Below are positions 30,947 through 40,264 of a stretch of 64,000 nucleotides of DNA, piece by piece. The notes beneath the pieces are model-generated. The model was given only the letters and a program-made list of their open reading frames with translations. It searched no databases and was not told where the DNA came from. The stretch is from Hydrogenophaga sp. Its GTDB lineage: Bacteria > Pseudomonadota > Gammaproteobacteria > Burkholderiales > Burkholderiaceae_C. The position numbers and the translations under genes are program-made. How positions within the stretch are numbered: position 1 is the stretch's first letter; the number at the start of each line of letters is the position of its first letter. Location of the stretch: the NCBI GenBank assembly GCA_016741995.1, contig JACVCO010000012.1, positions 62,001 to 126,000 of the forward strand, in the 5' to 3' direction.

Positions 30947-30967
30947 TCTCGCCGATAGCCCTTCGGC

Positions 30968-33900
30968 TCAAGCGTTCACTTGAGCCCAGGCTTTGTCGAG
31001 CCGCTTCAGGCTCACGGGCTGCGGCGTGCGCAGCTCCTGCGCGAAGAAGCTCACGCGCAGTTCCTCCAGCAGCCAGCGCAGTTCCTGCAGGCGGGCGTCC
31101 TGCACGCCCTTGCGCTCGGCCACCAGGCGCCAGAAGCGCTGCTCTTGCGGGCGAAGTTCGGCCAGGCGCGTGGCGTCGCGCGCCGGGTCGGCGCGCAGTT
31201 TGTCCAGCCGCAACTGCACGGCCTTCAGGTAACGCGGCAGGTGCTGCAATTGCGCGTAGGGCGTGTCGGTAAGGAACCGTTTGCCCACCAGGCGCTGCAG
31301 TTGCTGCGCGATGTCGGTCGCCACGTCGGCCGGGGGTTTGGCGTCTTTCAGCTTGCGTTGCGCGGCCGCGAACTCGGTGAGCACGGCGCCCGCGCTGCGC
31401 GCGATCTCGGCCGCGATGAGGTTCAGGCGCCCGCGCCCATCGGCCACGCGCTGCTCGAAGGCCTTGGTGTCGGCGGGCAGCGGGTCGAGCAGGAAGGCGC
31501 GGTCGAGCGCGAGGTCGATGAGCTGGGCACGCAGTTCTTCCAGCGTGCCGCCACCACGTTCCTTGTCCACCCCCATGAACGCCGCGCCCATGGCCTGCAG
31601 GCCGGGGATGTTCTTCTCCAGGTACTTGAGCGCGTCCTTGATCTGCAGGGCGAACAGGCGGCGCAGGCCCTCGCGGTGGCGGGTCTGCGCGAGGTCGGGT
31701 TCGTCGAACACCTCGATGCGCACGGCATCGCCATCGTCGACGAGCGCGGGGAAGCCGATCAGCGTCTGCCCGCCGCGGCGGATTTCGAGCAGCTCGGGCA
31801 GTTCGCCGAAATCCCAGCGGGTATGGCGTTGGGCGGCGTCCACCGCCGGGGCGCTCGGCGGCGTTGCGGCCTTGGCCACGCGCACGGCCGGGGCGGCTTG
31901 GGCCGACGCGGGTGCCGGTGCGGGTGAGGTCGGCGCGGCCACCGTCTTGAGCGCTGCGAGCGCCTGAAACGCCCCGCGCGCCTGCGCGCCCAGCTCGGCC
32001 TTGAGCGCGGCCAGGTGGCGGCCCTGCCCCAACTGGCGCCCATGTTCGTCGACAACCCGCAGGTGCATGAAGTGGTGCGGCGGCAGCTGGTCGGCCTTGA
32101 TGTCGTTGCGCACGATGTCGAGCTGCGTGGCCGCGCGCACGAGCTTGAGCACCGCGTCGACCAGCGCGCCTTGCCCGAACACCTCGGGCGCGCTCAGCGC
32201 TTCGGTGAAACGCTCGGCCGTGGCGGGCAGCGGCACCAGGCGCGAACGCGGGCGCTGGTGCAATGTCTTGAGCAGGGCCAGCACCTTGTCTTTGAGCATG
32301 CCGGGCACCAGCCAGTCGCAGCGCTCGTCGTTCACCTGGTTGAGGGCGTAGATCGGCACCGTGACCGAGAGGCCGTCGCGCGGGTCGCCGGGTTCGTGCA
32401 GGTAGGTGGCGGCGCAGTCCACACCGCCCAGGCGCACCGTGCGCGGGAAGGCCTGGGCCGTGATGCCCGCGGCCTCGTGGCGCATGAGGTCTTCGCGCGT
32501 GAGGAACAGCAGCTTGGGGTTCTCGCGCAGCGCCTGGCCGTACCAGCGCTCGAACGACACGCCGCTGCACACATCGGCGGGGATCTGCTCGTCGTACCAG
32601 GCGTAGATGACCTCGTCGTCCACCAGCACGTCCTGCCGGCGCGATTTGTGTTCGAGCTCCGACACCTGCCTCACCAGCTTCTGGTTCGCGGCCAGGAACG
32701 CCAGACGCGTGTCCCAGTCGCCGTGCACCAGCGCTTCGCGGATGAAGATCTCGCGCGCGCCCACCGGGTCCACGCGGCTGTAGTCGGCGCGGCGGTTGTT
32801 GTAGAGCACCAGGCCGTACAGCGTGGCGCGCTCCAGCGCCGAGACGCGCGCGGCCTTCTTCTCCCAGTGCGGGTCGAGCAACTGCTTCTTGAGCAGGTGC
32901 GCGCCCACGCGCTCCACCCAGCCGGGCTCGATGTTGGCGATGCCGCGGCCGAACAGGCGCGCGGTTTCCACCAGCTCGGCGCAGACGATCCAGCGGCCGG
33001 GCTTCTTGCTCAGATTCGCGCCCGGGTGGCGGTGGAACTTGATGCCGCGTGCGCCCAGGTACCAGTCCTCGGTGTCGCTCTTGCAGCCGATGTTGCCGAG
33101 CAGCCCGCTGAGCATGGCGCAGTGCAGTTGCTCGTAGGTGGCGGGCGCGGTGTTGGGCTTCCAGCCCTGCTCGCTCACCACGGTGTGCAACTGGTTGTGC
33201 GTGTCGCGCCATTCGCGCACGCGGCGCACGTTGATGAAGTGCTCGCGCAGCAGGTTCTCGTATTGGCGGTGGCTGAGCTTGTGGTCGGTGCCGTGGCCAC
33301 CGCGGCTGTCGTCGAGCCACTTCCAGAGTTTGAGCGTGCCGGTGAACTCGCTCTTCTCGTCGTCGAACTTCGCGTGCGCCTGGTCGGCCTGGGCCTGCTT
33401 GTCGATCGGGCGGTCGCGCACGTCCTGCACGCTGAGCGCGGCGGCGATCACCAGCACCTCGTCGAGCGCGCCCTGGTCGCGCGCGGCCAGGATCATGCGA
33501 CCCACACGCGGGTCCAGCGGCAGGCGCGAGAGCGACTGGCCGATGGCCGTGAGCTCATTGGCCTCGTCCACCGCGCCAAGTTCGCCCAGCAGGTCATAGC
33601 CGTCGGCGATGGCGCGGCGCTGCGGCAGGTCGACGAAGGCGAAATCCTCCACCGCGCCCAGATGCAAGGCCTTCATGCGCAAGATGACGCCGGCGAGTGA
33701 GCTGCGCAGGATCTCGGGGTCGGTGAAGCGCGGGCGGCCGTTGAAGCCGGCCTCGTCGTACAGGCGGATGCAGATGCCGTCGGCCACGCGGCCGCAACGG
33801 CCCGCGCGCTGGTTGGCCGCGGCCTGGCTGATCGGCTCGATCAGCAGTTGCTCCACCTTCTGGCGGAAGCTGTAGCGCTTGACGCGCGCGGTCCCGGCGT

Positions 33901-34906
33901 CGATGACATAGCGGATGCCTGGCACCGTGAGCGAGGTCTCGGCCACGTTGGTGGCCAGCACGATGCGGCGCTGCCCGTGCGGCTGGAAGATGCGGTCCTG
34001 CTCCGCCTGCGACAGGCGCGCGAACAGCGGCAGCACCTCGGCGTTGCGGTTCAGCGGCTGGTGCGCCAGGTGCTTGCGCAGGTGGTCGGCGGCCTCGCGA
34101 ATCTCGCGCTCGCCGGGCATGAAGACCAGCACGTCGCCCCCCTGCCCGCCGCGCCAGAGCTCGTCCACGCCATCGGCGATGGCGTTGTTCAGGTCGTACT
34201 CGCGGCTTTCTTCGAACGGGCGCCAGCGCACCTCCACCGGGTAGGTGCGGCCCGACACCATGAGCACCGGCGCCTTGCCTTTCGCGGAGCCGAAGTACTC
34301 GGCAAAGCGGTCGGCGTCGATGGTGGCCGAGGTGACGATGAGCTTCAGGTCGGGCCGGCGCGGCAGCAATTGGCGCAGGTAGCCGAGCAGGAAGTCGATG
34401 TTGAGGCTGCGCTCGTGCGCCTCGTCGATGATGATCGTGTCGTAGGCGCTCAGGTTCGGGTCGGTCTGCGTCTCGGCGAGCAGGATGCCGTCGGTCATGA
34501 GCTTGACGGACGCGTCGCGCGAAAGGCGGTCCTGGAAGCGCACCTTGAAGCCCACCACATCGCCCAGCGGCGTCTGCAGTTCTTCGGCGATGCGCTTGGC
34601 CACCGAGCTCGCGGCAATGCGCCGGGGCTGGGTGTGGCCGATCAGGCGGCCGCGCTCACCGGGTTTCGCGTTGAGCTTGCCCCGCCCCATGGCCAGCAGG
34701 ATCTTGGGCAACTGCGTGGTCTTGCCCGAGCCCGTTTCGCCGCAGACGATGACCACCTGGTGCTCGCGGATGGCGGCCTCGATCTCGTGCCGGCGCGCGG
34801 ACACGGGCAGCGATTCGGGGAATTCCAGGTGGATGGCGGTCGAAGACAAAGCGGGCAAAACGGAGACTTGGGACACAATCGGCGAGCCCGCAATTATCTC
34901 GCTCAC
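30968..34906 (-). CDS. hrpA: ATP-dependent RNA helicase HrpA
   Basis: DEAH-box RNA helicase of 1312 residues, near the size of E. coli HrpA. Motif I GETGSGKTTQLPK is at about residue 55, followed by IIIDEAHERSLN (DEAH), VTSATID (motif III) and QRAGRCGRVADG (motif VI). Winged-helix, ratchet and OB-fold domains follow, and the C-terminal DUF3418 half is characteristic of HrpA. It resolves collided ribosomes in E. coli. The start is GTG; a second in-frame GTG 30 bases downstream is possible. It is divergent from argA by 29 bases. Confidence 0.95.
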   Translation of the reverse strand: MSEIIAGSPIVSQVSVLPALSSTAIHLEFPESLPVSARRHEIEAAIREHQVVIVCGETGSGKTTQLPKILLAMGRGKLNAKPGERGRLIGHTQPRRIAASSVAKRIAEELQTPLGDVVGFKVRFQDRLSRDASVKLMTDGILLAETQTDPNLSAYDTIIIDEAHERSLNIDFLLGYLRQLLPRRPDLKLIVTSATIDADRFAEYFGSAKGKAPVLMVSGRTYPVEVRWRPFEESREYDLNNAIADGVDELWRGGQGGDVLVFMPGEREIREAADHLRKHLAHQPLNRNAEVLPLFARLSQAEQDRIFQPHGQRRIVLATNVAETSLTVPGIRYVIDAGTARVKRYSFRQKVEQLLIEPISQAAANQRAGRCGRVADGICIRLYDEAGFNGRPRFTDPEILRSSLAGVILRMKALHLGAVEDFAFVDLPQRRAIADGYDLLGELGAVDEANELTAIGQSLSRLPLDPRVGRMILAARDQGALDEVLVIAAALSVQDVRDRPIDKQAQADQAHAKFDDEKSEFTGTLKLWKWLDDSRGGHGTDHKLSHRQYENLLREHFINVRRVREWRDTHNQLHTVVSEQGWKPNTAPATYEQLHCAMLSGLLGNIGCKSDTEDWYLGARGIKFHRHPGANLSKKPGRWIVCAELVETARLFGRGIANIEPGWVERVGAHLLKKQLLDPHWEKKAARVSALERATLYGLVLYNNRRADYSRVDPVGAREIFIREALVHGDWDTRLAFLAANQKLVRQVSELEHKSRRQDVLVDDEVIYAWYDEQIPADVCSGVSFERWYGQALRENPKLLFLTREDLMRHEAAGITAQAFPRTVRLGGVDCAATYLHEPGDPRDGLSVTVPIYALNQVNDERCDWLVPGMLKDKVLALLKTLHQRPRSRLVPLPATAERFTEALSAPEVFGQGALVDAVLKLVRAATQLDIVRNDIKADQLPPHHFMHLRVVDEHGRQLGQGRHLAALKAELGAQARGAFQALAALKTVAAPTSPAPAPASAQAAPAVRVAKAATPPSAPAVDAAQRHTRWDFGELPELLEIRRGGQTLIGFPALVDDGDAVRIEVFDEPDLAQTRHREGLRRLFALQIKDALKYLEKNIPGLQAMGAAFMGVDKERGGGTLEELRAQLIDLALDRAFLLDPLPADTKAFEQRVADGRGRLNLIAAEIARSAGAVLTEFAAAQRKLKDAKPPADVATDIAQQLQRLVGKRFLTDTPYAQLQHLPRYLKAVQLRLDKLRADPARDATRLAELRPQEQRFWRLVAERKGVQDARLQELRWLLEELRVSFFAQELRTPQPVSLKRLDKAWAQVNA

Positions 34907-34935
34907 CCGGACCCCGACCAGCCCGCCAACCCGCG

Positions 34936-36276
34936 ATGTCCAACGTCTTCAACTTCACCTTCGTTCCCTGGTTCCGCTCGGTCGCGCCGTACATCCACAA
35001 GCACCGCAGCAACACGCTGGTGGTCGGGATCGCGGGCGAAGCCATCGCCGCGGGCAAGCTGCAGAACATCGCGCAAGACCTGGCGCTGGTGCAGAGCATG
35101 GGCGTGAAGATCGTGCTGGTGCACGGCTTCCGGCCGCAGGTGAACGAGCAACTGCGCCTGAAAGGGCACGAGGCGAAGTACTCGCACGGCATGCGCATCA
35201 CCGACGAGATCGCCCTCGACTGCGCACAAGAGGCTGCGGGCCAATTGCGCTACGAGATCGAGGCCGCGTTCAGCCAGGGCCTGCCCAACACGCCCATGGC
35301 CGGCGCCACGGTGCGCGTCATCTCGGGCAATTTCATCACCGCGCGCCCGGTGGGCCTGATCGACGGGGTGGATTTCATGCACTCGGGCCTCGTGCGCAAG
35401 GTCGACACCGACGGCATCCAGCGTACGTTGGACATGGGCGCCATGGTGCTGCTCTCGCCTTTCGGCTTTTCACCCACCGGCGAGGCCTTCAACCTCACGA
35501 TGGAAGACGTGGCCACGTCCGTGGCCGTGACGCTGCAGGCCGACAAGCTGATGTTCCTGACCGAGATCCCGGGCATCCGCGTCGATGCGAGCGACCCCGA
35601 CAGCGAGATCGACACCGAGCTGCCGCTGGCCGATGCCCAGCGCATGCTGGCCGAGCTGCCCAGGGCCGAGCGCCCGACCGACAGCGCCTTCTACCTGCAG
35701 CATTGCATCCGCGCCTGCCAGGGCGGCGTGGAACGCAGCCACATCCTGCCGTTCGCGGTCGACGGCGCCCTGCTGCTCGAGATCTACACCCACGACGGCA
35801 TCGGCACCATGGTGGTGGACGAAAAGCTGGAGAGCGTGCGCGAGGCCACCATCGATGACGTGAGCGGCATCGTGGCGCTGATCGAGCCCTACGAGAAGGA
35901 CGGCACGCTCGTCAAGCGCGACCGCCACGAGATCGAACGCGATGCCGGCAACTACACCATCATCGAACACGACGGCGTGATCTTCGGCTGCGCCGCGCTC
36001 TACCCCTACCCCGAAGAGCGCACCGGCGAGATGGCCGCGCTCACCGTGTCACCGCAGTCGCAGGCCCAGGGCGATGGCGAGCGGCTGCTCAAACGCATCG
36101 AGGCGCGCGCCAAGGCGCAGGGGCTGCAGAGCATCTTCGTGCTCACCACGCGCACCATGCACTGGTTCGTCAAGCGCGGCTTCGTGCAGGTGGGGGCCGA
36201 CTGGCTGCCCGAGGCGCGCAAGCGCAAATACAACTGGGACCGGCGAAGCCAGGTGATGATGAAAAAGCTGGGCTGA
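34936..36276 (+). CDS. argA: Amino-acid N-acetyltransferase ArgA
   Basis: N-acetylglutamate synthase, first step of arginine synthesis. The 446-residue product has an N-terminal amino-acid-kinase domain (about 25-290, KIVLVHGFRPQVNEQL) that is the arginine-inhibition domain, and a C-terminal GNAT domain (about 300-446, ALTVSPQSQAQGDGERLLKRIE). The layout and length match E. coli ArgA. It shares a 29-base divergent region with hrpA and converges on dsbB. Confidence 0.96.
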   Translation: MSNVFNFTFVPWFRSVAPYIHKHRSNTLVVGIAGEAIAAGKLQNIAQDLALVQSMGVKIVLVHGFRPQVNEQLRLKGHEAKYSHGMRITDEIALDCAQEAAGQLRYEIEAAFSQGLPNTPMAGATVRVISGNFITARPVGLIDGVDFMHSGLVRKVDTDGIQRTLDMGAMVLLSPFGFSPTGEAFNLTMEDVATSVAVTLQADKLMFLTEIPGIRVDASDPDSEIDTELPLADAQRMLAELPRAERPTDSAFYLQHCIRACQGGVERSHILPFAVDGALLLEIYTHDGIGTMVVDEKLESVREATIDDVSGIVALIEPYEKDGTLVKRDRHEIERDAGNYTIIEHDGVIFGCAALYPYPEERTGEMAALTVSPQSQAQGDGERLLKRIEARAKAQGLQSIFVLTTRTMHWFVKRGFVQVGADWLPEARKRKYNWDRRSQVMMKKLG

Positions 36277-36285
36277 GCGCCCGGC

Positions 36286-36801
36286 TCAGGCCGCACGCCG
36301 CCGCGCGGCCAGCAGCATCCACACGGCCAGCAGCGTGAAGGCCGCGAACCACAGGAACGACCAGTTCGCGATCGTCAGGCCAAGGAAGGTCCAATCGATC
36401 TTGGAGCAGTCGCCACTGCCGCGAAAGATCATGGGGATCGCCCGGCGCAGCGGGAACGATTCGATCATCCCGAAGAAATCGCGCCCGCAAGACAGGATCT
36501 CGGGCGGGTTCCACTGCAGCCAGCTCTGGCGTGCCGCGGTGAAGGCACCGAACCCGGCGAAGAAGCCCATCTTGGCCACACCCACATAGAGCAACCAGCC
36601 GCGCTTGAAGCAGGCCGAGATGCCCGCCACCAGCGCCACCAGGATCAGCGCGTAGCGTTGCACGATGCACATGGGGCAGGGCTCGAGCCCCACCACCAGT
36701 TGCAGGTACATGCCGAAAGCCAGCAGGGCCAGGCTGATAACGGCGATGGCCGCCAGAACCAGGCGGGGACGCTGGGAGGGCAGCGCGAGCAAGGCCTTCA
36801 T
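36286..36801 (-). CDS. dsbB: Disulfide bond formation protein DsbB
   Basis: Inner-membrane quinone reductase that reoxidises DsbA. The 171-residue protein has four transmembrane helices and the two cysteine pairs of the family: Cys42/Cys45 in EPCPMC, and Cys105 (SCGRD) with Cys132 (GDCSK). It follows fpr by 7 bases on the same strand and converges on argA. Confidence 0.95.
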   Translation of the reverse strand: MKALLALPSQRPRLVLAAIAVISLALLAFGMYLQLVVGLEPCPMCIVQRYALILVALVAGISACFKRGWLLYVGVAKMGFFAGFGAFTAARQSWLQWNPPEILSCGRDFFGMIESFPLRRAIPMIFRGSGDCSKIDWTFLGLTIANWSFLWFAAFTLLAVWMLLAARRRAA

Positions 36802-36808
36802 GCGCGGC

Positions 36809-37579
36809 TCAGCTCACGAACGCGCGTTCGATGACGAAATCGCCCGGCGTGGTGGTGTTGCCTTCCTTGAAGCCCAGCTTCTCGCACAGGGCCTTGAGGT
36901 CACGCAGCATCTCGGGGCTGCCGCAGATCATCACGCGGTCTTCGGCGGGGTTGAGCGGCGGAATGCCCAGGTCCTTGGCGACCACGCCGTCGGCCAGCAA
37001 TTGCGGGATGCGGCCCTGGTGCATGAAGGGTTCGCGCGTGACCGTGGGGTAATAGAGCAGCTTCTGTTTGACCATGTCGCCAAGGAATTCGTCCTGCTTG
37101 AGCTGCTCTGTGATGAGCTCGCGGTAGGCGAGTTCCTTGACCTGGCGCACACCGTGGATCAGCACCACCTGTTCGTAGCGCTCGTAGGTCTCCGGGTCGC
37201 GGATGATGCTCATGAACGGCGCCAGGCCCGTGCCCGTGCCCAGCAGGTACAGGCGTTTGGCGGGCAGCAGGTAATCGATGAGCAGGGTGCCGGTGGGCTT
37301 GCGGCCCACGACGATCGAATCGCCCGGCTGGATGTGCTGCAGGCGCGAGGTGAGCGGGCCATCCTGCACCTTGATGCTCAGGAACTCCAGGTGCTCGGCC
37401 CAGTTGGGGCTGACGATGCTGTAGGCGCGCAGCAGCGGCTTGCCATCGACCCGCAGGCCGATCATGGTGAAGTGGCCGTTGGAGAAACGCAGCGAGGTGT
37501 CGCGCGTGGTGGTGAAGCTGAAGAGGCGGTCTGTCCAGTGGTGGACGCTGAGCACGCGCTCCTCGTTGAAAGCACTCAT
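36809..37579 (-). CDS. fpr: Ferredoxin-NADP+ reductase Fpr
   Basis: Plant-type FAD ferredoxin/flavodoxin reductase of 256 residues. The FAD motif RAYS (51-54), a Gly-rich NADP segment GTGTGLAPF (about 114-122), CGSPEM and the C-terminal FVIERAFVS are all present, typical of bacterial subclass I FNR. It is first in a two-gene operon with dsbB and divergent from yggX. A second, structurally unrelated ferredoxin reductase is encoded at 45879-46931. Confidence 0.94.
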   Translation of the reverse strand: MSAFNEERVLSVHHWTDRLFSFTTTRDTSLRFSNGHFTMIGLRVDGKPLLRAYSIVSPNWAEHLEFLSIKVQDGPLTSRLQHIQPGDSIVVGRKPTGTLLIDYLLPAKRLYLLGTGTGLAPFMSIIRDPETYERYEQVVLIHGVRQVKELAYRELITEQLKQDEFLGDMVKQKLLYYPTVTREPFMHQGRIPQLLADGVVAKDLGIPPLNPAEDRVMICGSPEMLRDLKALCEKLGFKEGNTTTPGDFVIERAFVS

Positions 37580-37813
37580 GAGGGATCCCGGGATGCGAAA
37601 GGCGATATTTTAGGAAGCGCCGCTGACCCTGACGCCCTTGAGGGCGGGCCGGGCTTGCTACAGTGCGGCCCTTCACCGCGAGGGGTGAACAGCGGCGGAC
37701 CGCGAATCATGCCGCGTCGCCCGGGAAAAACGAACGAACCGTTTCTTCCGATCGATATAACCCCAAGCGCATAACGACACGCCACGAACACGACCGCACA
37801 AGAGGAGCCCCCC

Positions 37814-38086
37814 ATGGCACGAATGGTTCAATGCATCAAGCTGGGCAAAGAGGCCGAAGGCCTGGATTTCCCCCCCTATCCCGGCGAGCTGGGCAAGAAG
37901 ATCTTCGAGAACGTGAGCAAGGAGGCCTGGGCCGCCTGGCTCAAGCACCAGACCATGCTGCTCAACGAAAACCGCCTGAACCTGGCCGACGCCCGTGCCC
38001 GCCAGTACCTGGCGCGCCAGATGGAGAAGCATTTCTTCGGCGAGGGCGCTGACGCGGCCGCCGGCTACGTGCCGCCCTCGGCCTGA
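37814..38086 (+). CDS. yggX: Fe(2+)-trafficking protein YggX
   Basis: Small iron-trafficking/oxidative-stress protein, 90 residues. It begins [19 protein letters not shown] with the conserved Cys7, and contains [18 protein letters not shown] and [12 protein letters not shown], a nearly complete family match. Promoter not clear; a strong AGAGGAG Shine-Dalgarno lies before the ATG. It ends at a terminator (38105-38133). Confidence 0.94.
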   Translation: MARMVQCIKLGKEAEGLDFPPYPGELGKKIFENVSKEAWAAWLKHQTMLLNENRLNLADARARQYLARQMEKHFFGEGADAAAGYVPPSA

Positions 38087-38104
38087 TGCCCATGCCCTCC
38101 GCCC

Positions 38105-38133
38105 ACAGGCCCGCCCCGCGCGGGCCTGTTGTT
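38105..38133 (+). terminator. Rho-independent terminator after yggX
   Basis: Perfect 10-bp stem ACAGGCCCGC (38105-38114) / GCGGGCCTGT (38120-38129) with a 5-base loop, then TGTTTTC. It overlaps the likely ribosome-binding area of the next gene (start 38139), so the two may influence one another. Confidence 0.8.
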
Positions 38134-38138
38134 TTCTG

Positions 38139-39260
38139 ATGCCGGCCTCCGAGCGCCACGCGGTGGTGGTCGGTGCCGGGCTGGCTGGCGCGGCCACGGC
38201 CGTGGCCCTGTGCCGCCGCGGCTGGCAGGTTTCGTTGCTGTCGGCTGGCGACCAGGTGGCCGACGGCGCCTCGGCCCTGCCGGTGGGCATGCTCAGCCCG
38301 CACGTCACGCGCCGCCCCACCCCCATGTCGCGCCTGACGGCCCTGGGGGTGCCGATCACCCGCAGCGAACTCGAGCGCGGCGTGCCCGTGGGCCAGGGCT
38401 GGCAACCGGTGGAGGTGGACAACCGCGGACACGACACGGGCCGCCACCCTGCCGCGCTGGTGCGCCCGGGTGCCCTGGTGCAGGCCTGGGTGGCCGAGGC
38501 CCTGGCCACCCGGCGGCTGAGCCTGCACCTGGGGGCCGAGGTGCGGGCCCTCGAACGCACACCCGCTGGTTGGCGCCTGTCGGGGCCCGGTGGCCGGGCG
38601 CTGGCCGAAGCCGGCACCGTGGTGCTCGCGGCCGCCCTGGGTTGCCGGGCACTGACCGATGCCCTGGGCATGGCGCTGCCGCTGCGCCCGGTGCAGGGGC
38701 AGATGAGCCTGGGCCCGCTGCAGGGCCCGGCCCTGGCCGAGCGCCCACAGCGCGACGATGGCGTGTTCGTGCCCGAATACCTGGATACCGGCTTGCGGCC
38801 GCGCTGGCCGGAACGCCTCTGGTCCGTGGGTTCAACCTACCGCCGTGGCGCCACCGACACCACCCTCACCGAGGCCGCGCACCGCGAGAACCTGGAGCGC
38901 GTGCAGGCGCTGGCCCCCATGGCCGGGCAGGCCATGGAGCACGCGCTGGCCGAGGGCCAGGTGATGGGCTGGGCCGGCGTTCGCTGCGCCTCGCTCGACC
39001 GCCTGCCCCTGATCGGCGCGGCGCCGGACCCGGTGGCGCCCCCCGCCACTCGGGCGGCCGGCGTGCGTGCCATGCCGCGCCTGCCGGGCCTCTACCTGAA
39101 CTGCGCCCTGGGCTCGCGCGGGCTGGCGCTGGCCGCGCTGGCCGGGCAGACGCTGGCGGCCCTCATCGATGGCGACGCCATGCCACTGGACGACGATCTG
39201 CGCGACGCCGTGGACCCGGCGCGTTTCGCCTGGCGGCAGGCCCGGCGCGGCCCGGGCTGA
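38139..39260 (+). CDS. FAD-dependent oxidoreductase, MnmC C-terminal domain type
   Basis: DAO-family flavoprotein, 373 residues, with the Rossmann motif VVGAGLAGAATAVAL at about residues 8-22 and the C-terminal GSRGLALAALAGQ. It resembles the FAD-dependent half of MnmC, which converts cmnm5s2U34 to nm5s2U34 in tRNA, including GMLSPHVTRRPTPMSR and WAGVRCASLDRLPLIG, but the SAM-dependent methyltransferase half is absent. The tRNA role is inferred. It follows the yggX terminator by 5 bases. Confidence 0.72.
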   Translation: MPASERHAVVVGAGLAGAATAVALCRRGWQVSLLSAGDQVADGASALPVGMLSPHVTRRPTPMSRLTALGVPITRSELERGVPVGQGWQPVEVDNRGHDTGRHPAALVRPGALVQAWVAEALATRRLSLHLGAEVRALERTPAGWRLSGPGGRALAEAGTVVLAAALGCRALTDALGMALPLRPVQGQMSLGPLQGPALAERPQRDDGVFVPEYLDTGLRPRWPERLWSVGSTYRRGATDTTLTEAAHRENLERVQALAPMAGQAMEHALAEGQVMGWAGVRCASLDRLPLIGAAPDPVAPPATRAAGVRAMPRLPGLYLNCALGSRGLALAALAGQTLAALIDGDAMPLDDDLRDAVDPARFAWRQARRGPG

Positions 39261-39263
39261 CGC

Positions 39264-40052
39264 TCACAGCATCTGCAGCCGATCCGCCACCGCGGCGGAC
39301 GACAGCGGGCGCGGCAGCAAGGCCGAGATGCCCAGGCGCTGGGTGTGCTGGCGCACGCGGCGGCGGCGCCACCAACCCGCGAGCGGGCCGGCCAGCTCGG
39401 TGGTGGCCAGCGTCATCGACTGCGGGTAGCGCTCGCGAAAGAGCTGCATCAGGCCCCAGTTGTCGATGTGGTGTTCATCCAGGTTGAAGATGCCGCACAG
39501 GTAGTGGTGCTGGGCCATGAACTCGGCGGCCCGCTCGGTGGTGGGCGCTTCGTCCACGAAGGACACGGCCGCGGCCGTCAACAGTTCGCGCAGCTGGTGA
39601 CCCTCCGCCGACTCGGCCCCCACCACGAGCGCGCGCCGCACGGTGCCCGAGGGGAAGCGGCCGAGGTCCATCTCCAGGGGGGCGGGCTGGGTCACGTCGA
39701 GATCGAGCAGGCCGGAATCGCTCTGCGTGGCGGCGAACACCGAGTCCAGGTCGTGCAGCAGTTCGGCCCAGGCGATCGGGTGACGGACCACGCGCCACGC
39801 GTGCTCGGGCGCCGCCTCGCCCACCCAGATCAGGCGCTGCCCTTCGCGCGGCGCGCGCGCGGAGGCCAGCACGGCCTCGGCACAACTCCCGTCCACCAGC
39901 AGCACCGGGGGCTGTTCGCCGGAGCTGTTCCCCTCGAACCAGGGCGCGTAAGCCACCTCACGCTCCCGGGACAGCCGGAAGACGGTGTTGAGCGCATGGC
40001 GCTCCACATCCGAGAAACCGACCACTTTGACCAACACGCCTGCGTTCCACAT
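39264..40052 (-). CDS. Protein with two degenerate receiver-like domains, unknown function
   Basis: 262-residue protein from ATG 40052. Both halves look like CheY-type receiver folds without the full phosphoacceptor set: residues 1-115, and 145-262 with VVGAESAEGHQLRELL, an aspartate in GIFNLDEHH and a terminal LLPRPLSSAAV that resembles the conserved Lys-Pro element with Arg in place of Lys. No output domain or DNA-binding domain is visible. It may bind a partner rather than sense phosphorylation. It is divergent from cysI and convergent with the MnmC-like gene. Confidence 0.55.
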   Translation of the reverse strand: MWNAGVLVKVVGFSDVERHALNTVFRLSREREVAYAPWFEGNSSGEQPPVLLVDGSCAEAVLASARAPREGQRLIWVGEAAPEHAWRVVRHPIAWAELLHDLDSVFAATQSDSGLLDLDVTQPAPLEMDLGRFPSGTVRRALVVGAESAEGHQLRELLTAAAVSFVDEAPTTERAAEFMAQHHYLCGIFNLDEHHIDNWGLMQLFRERYPQSMTLATTELAGPLAGWWRRRRVRQHTQRLGISALLPRPLSSAAVADRLQML

Positions 40053-40148
40053 GGTCGGCGATGTTAGTGCGCGCAGAAGGCAGGACGGCGTCACCGCCGG
40101 CCCTGGGCGGGTGGGCGTGCGATTCGTCACGCCCGACAGGCGCTGCGC

Positions 40149-40200
40149 CTTATTCCGCAGCGATATAGGTGCATGAGAAAAATGTAGTTCGCTGAATAAG
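40149..40200. promoter_or_regulatory. Inverted repeat upstream of cysI, candidate LysR-type (CysB) site
   Basis: CTTATTC (40149-40155) and GAATAAG (40194-40200) are perfect inverted arms spanning 52 bp, with similar AGCG text inside each. This is the length of a LysR-type activation region, and it lies 65 bases upstream of the cysI start. A binding site for CysB (26514-27458) is the natural guess; no experimental consensus could be checked. Confidence 0.45.
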
Positions 40201-40264
40201 CACCCCCACCTACAGTGCCGCCATGCCCGGATCCGGCCGGTCCGGGGCCTCTCCCACGACATCC

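Noticed and set aside
30852..33320. An 822-codon minus-strand frame within hrpA
   Set aside because: Arg/Pro/Ala-rich shadow in another phase of the hrpA gene, which itself is a full family match.
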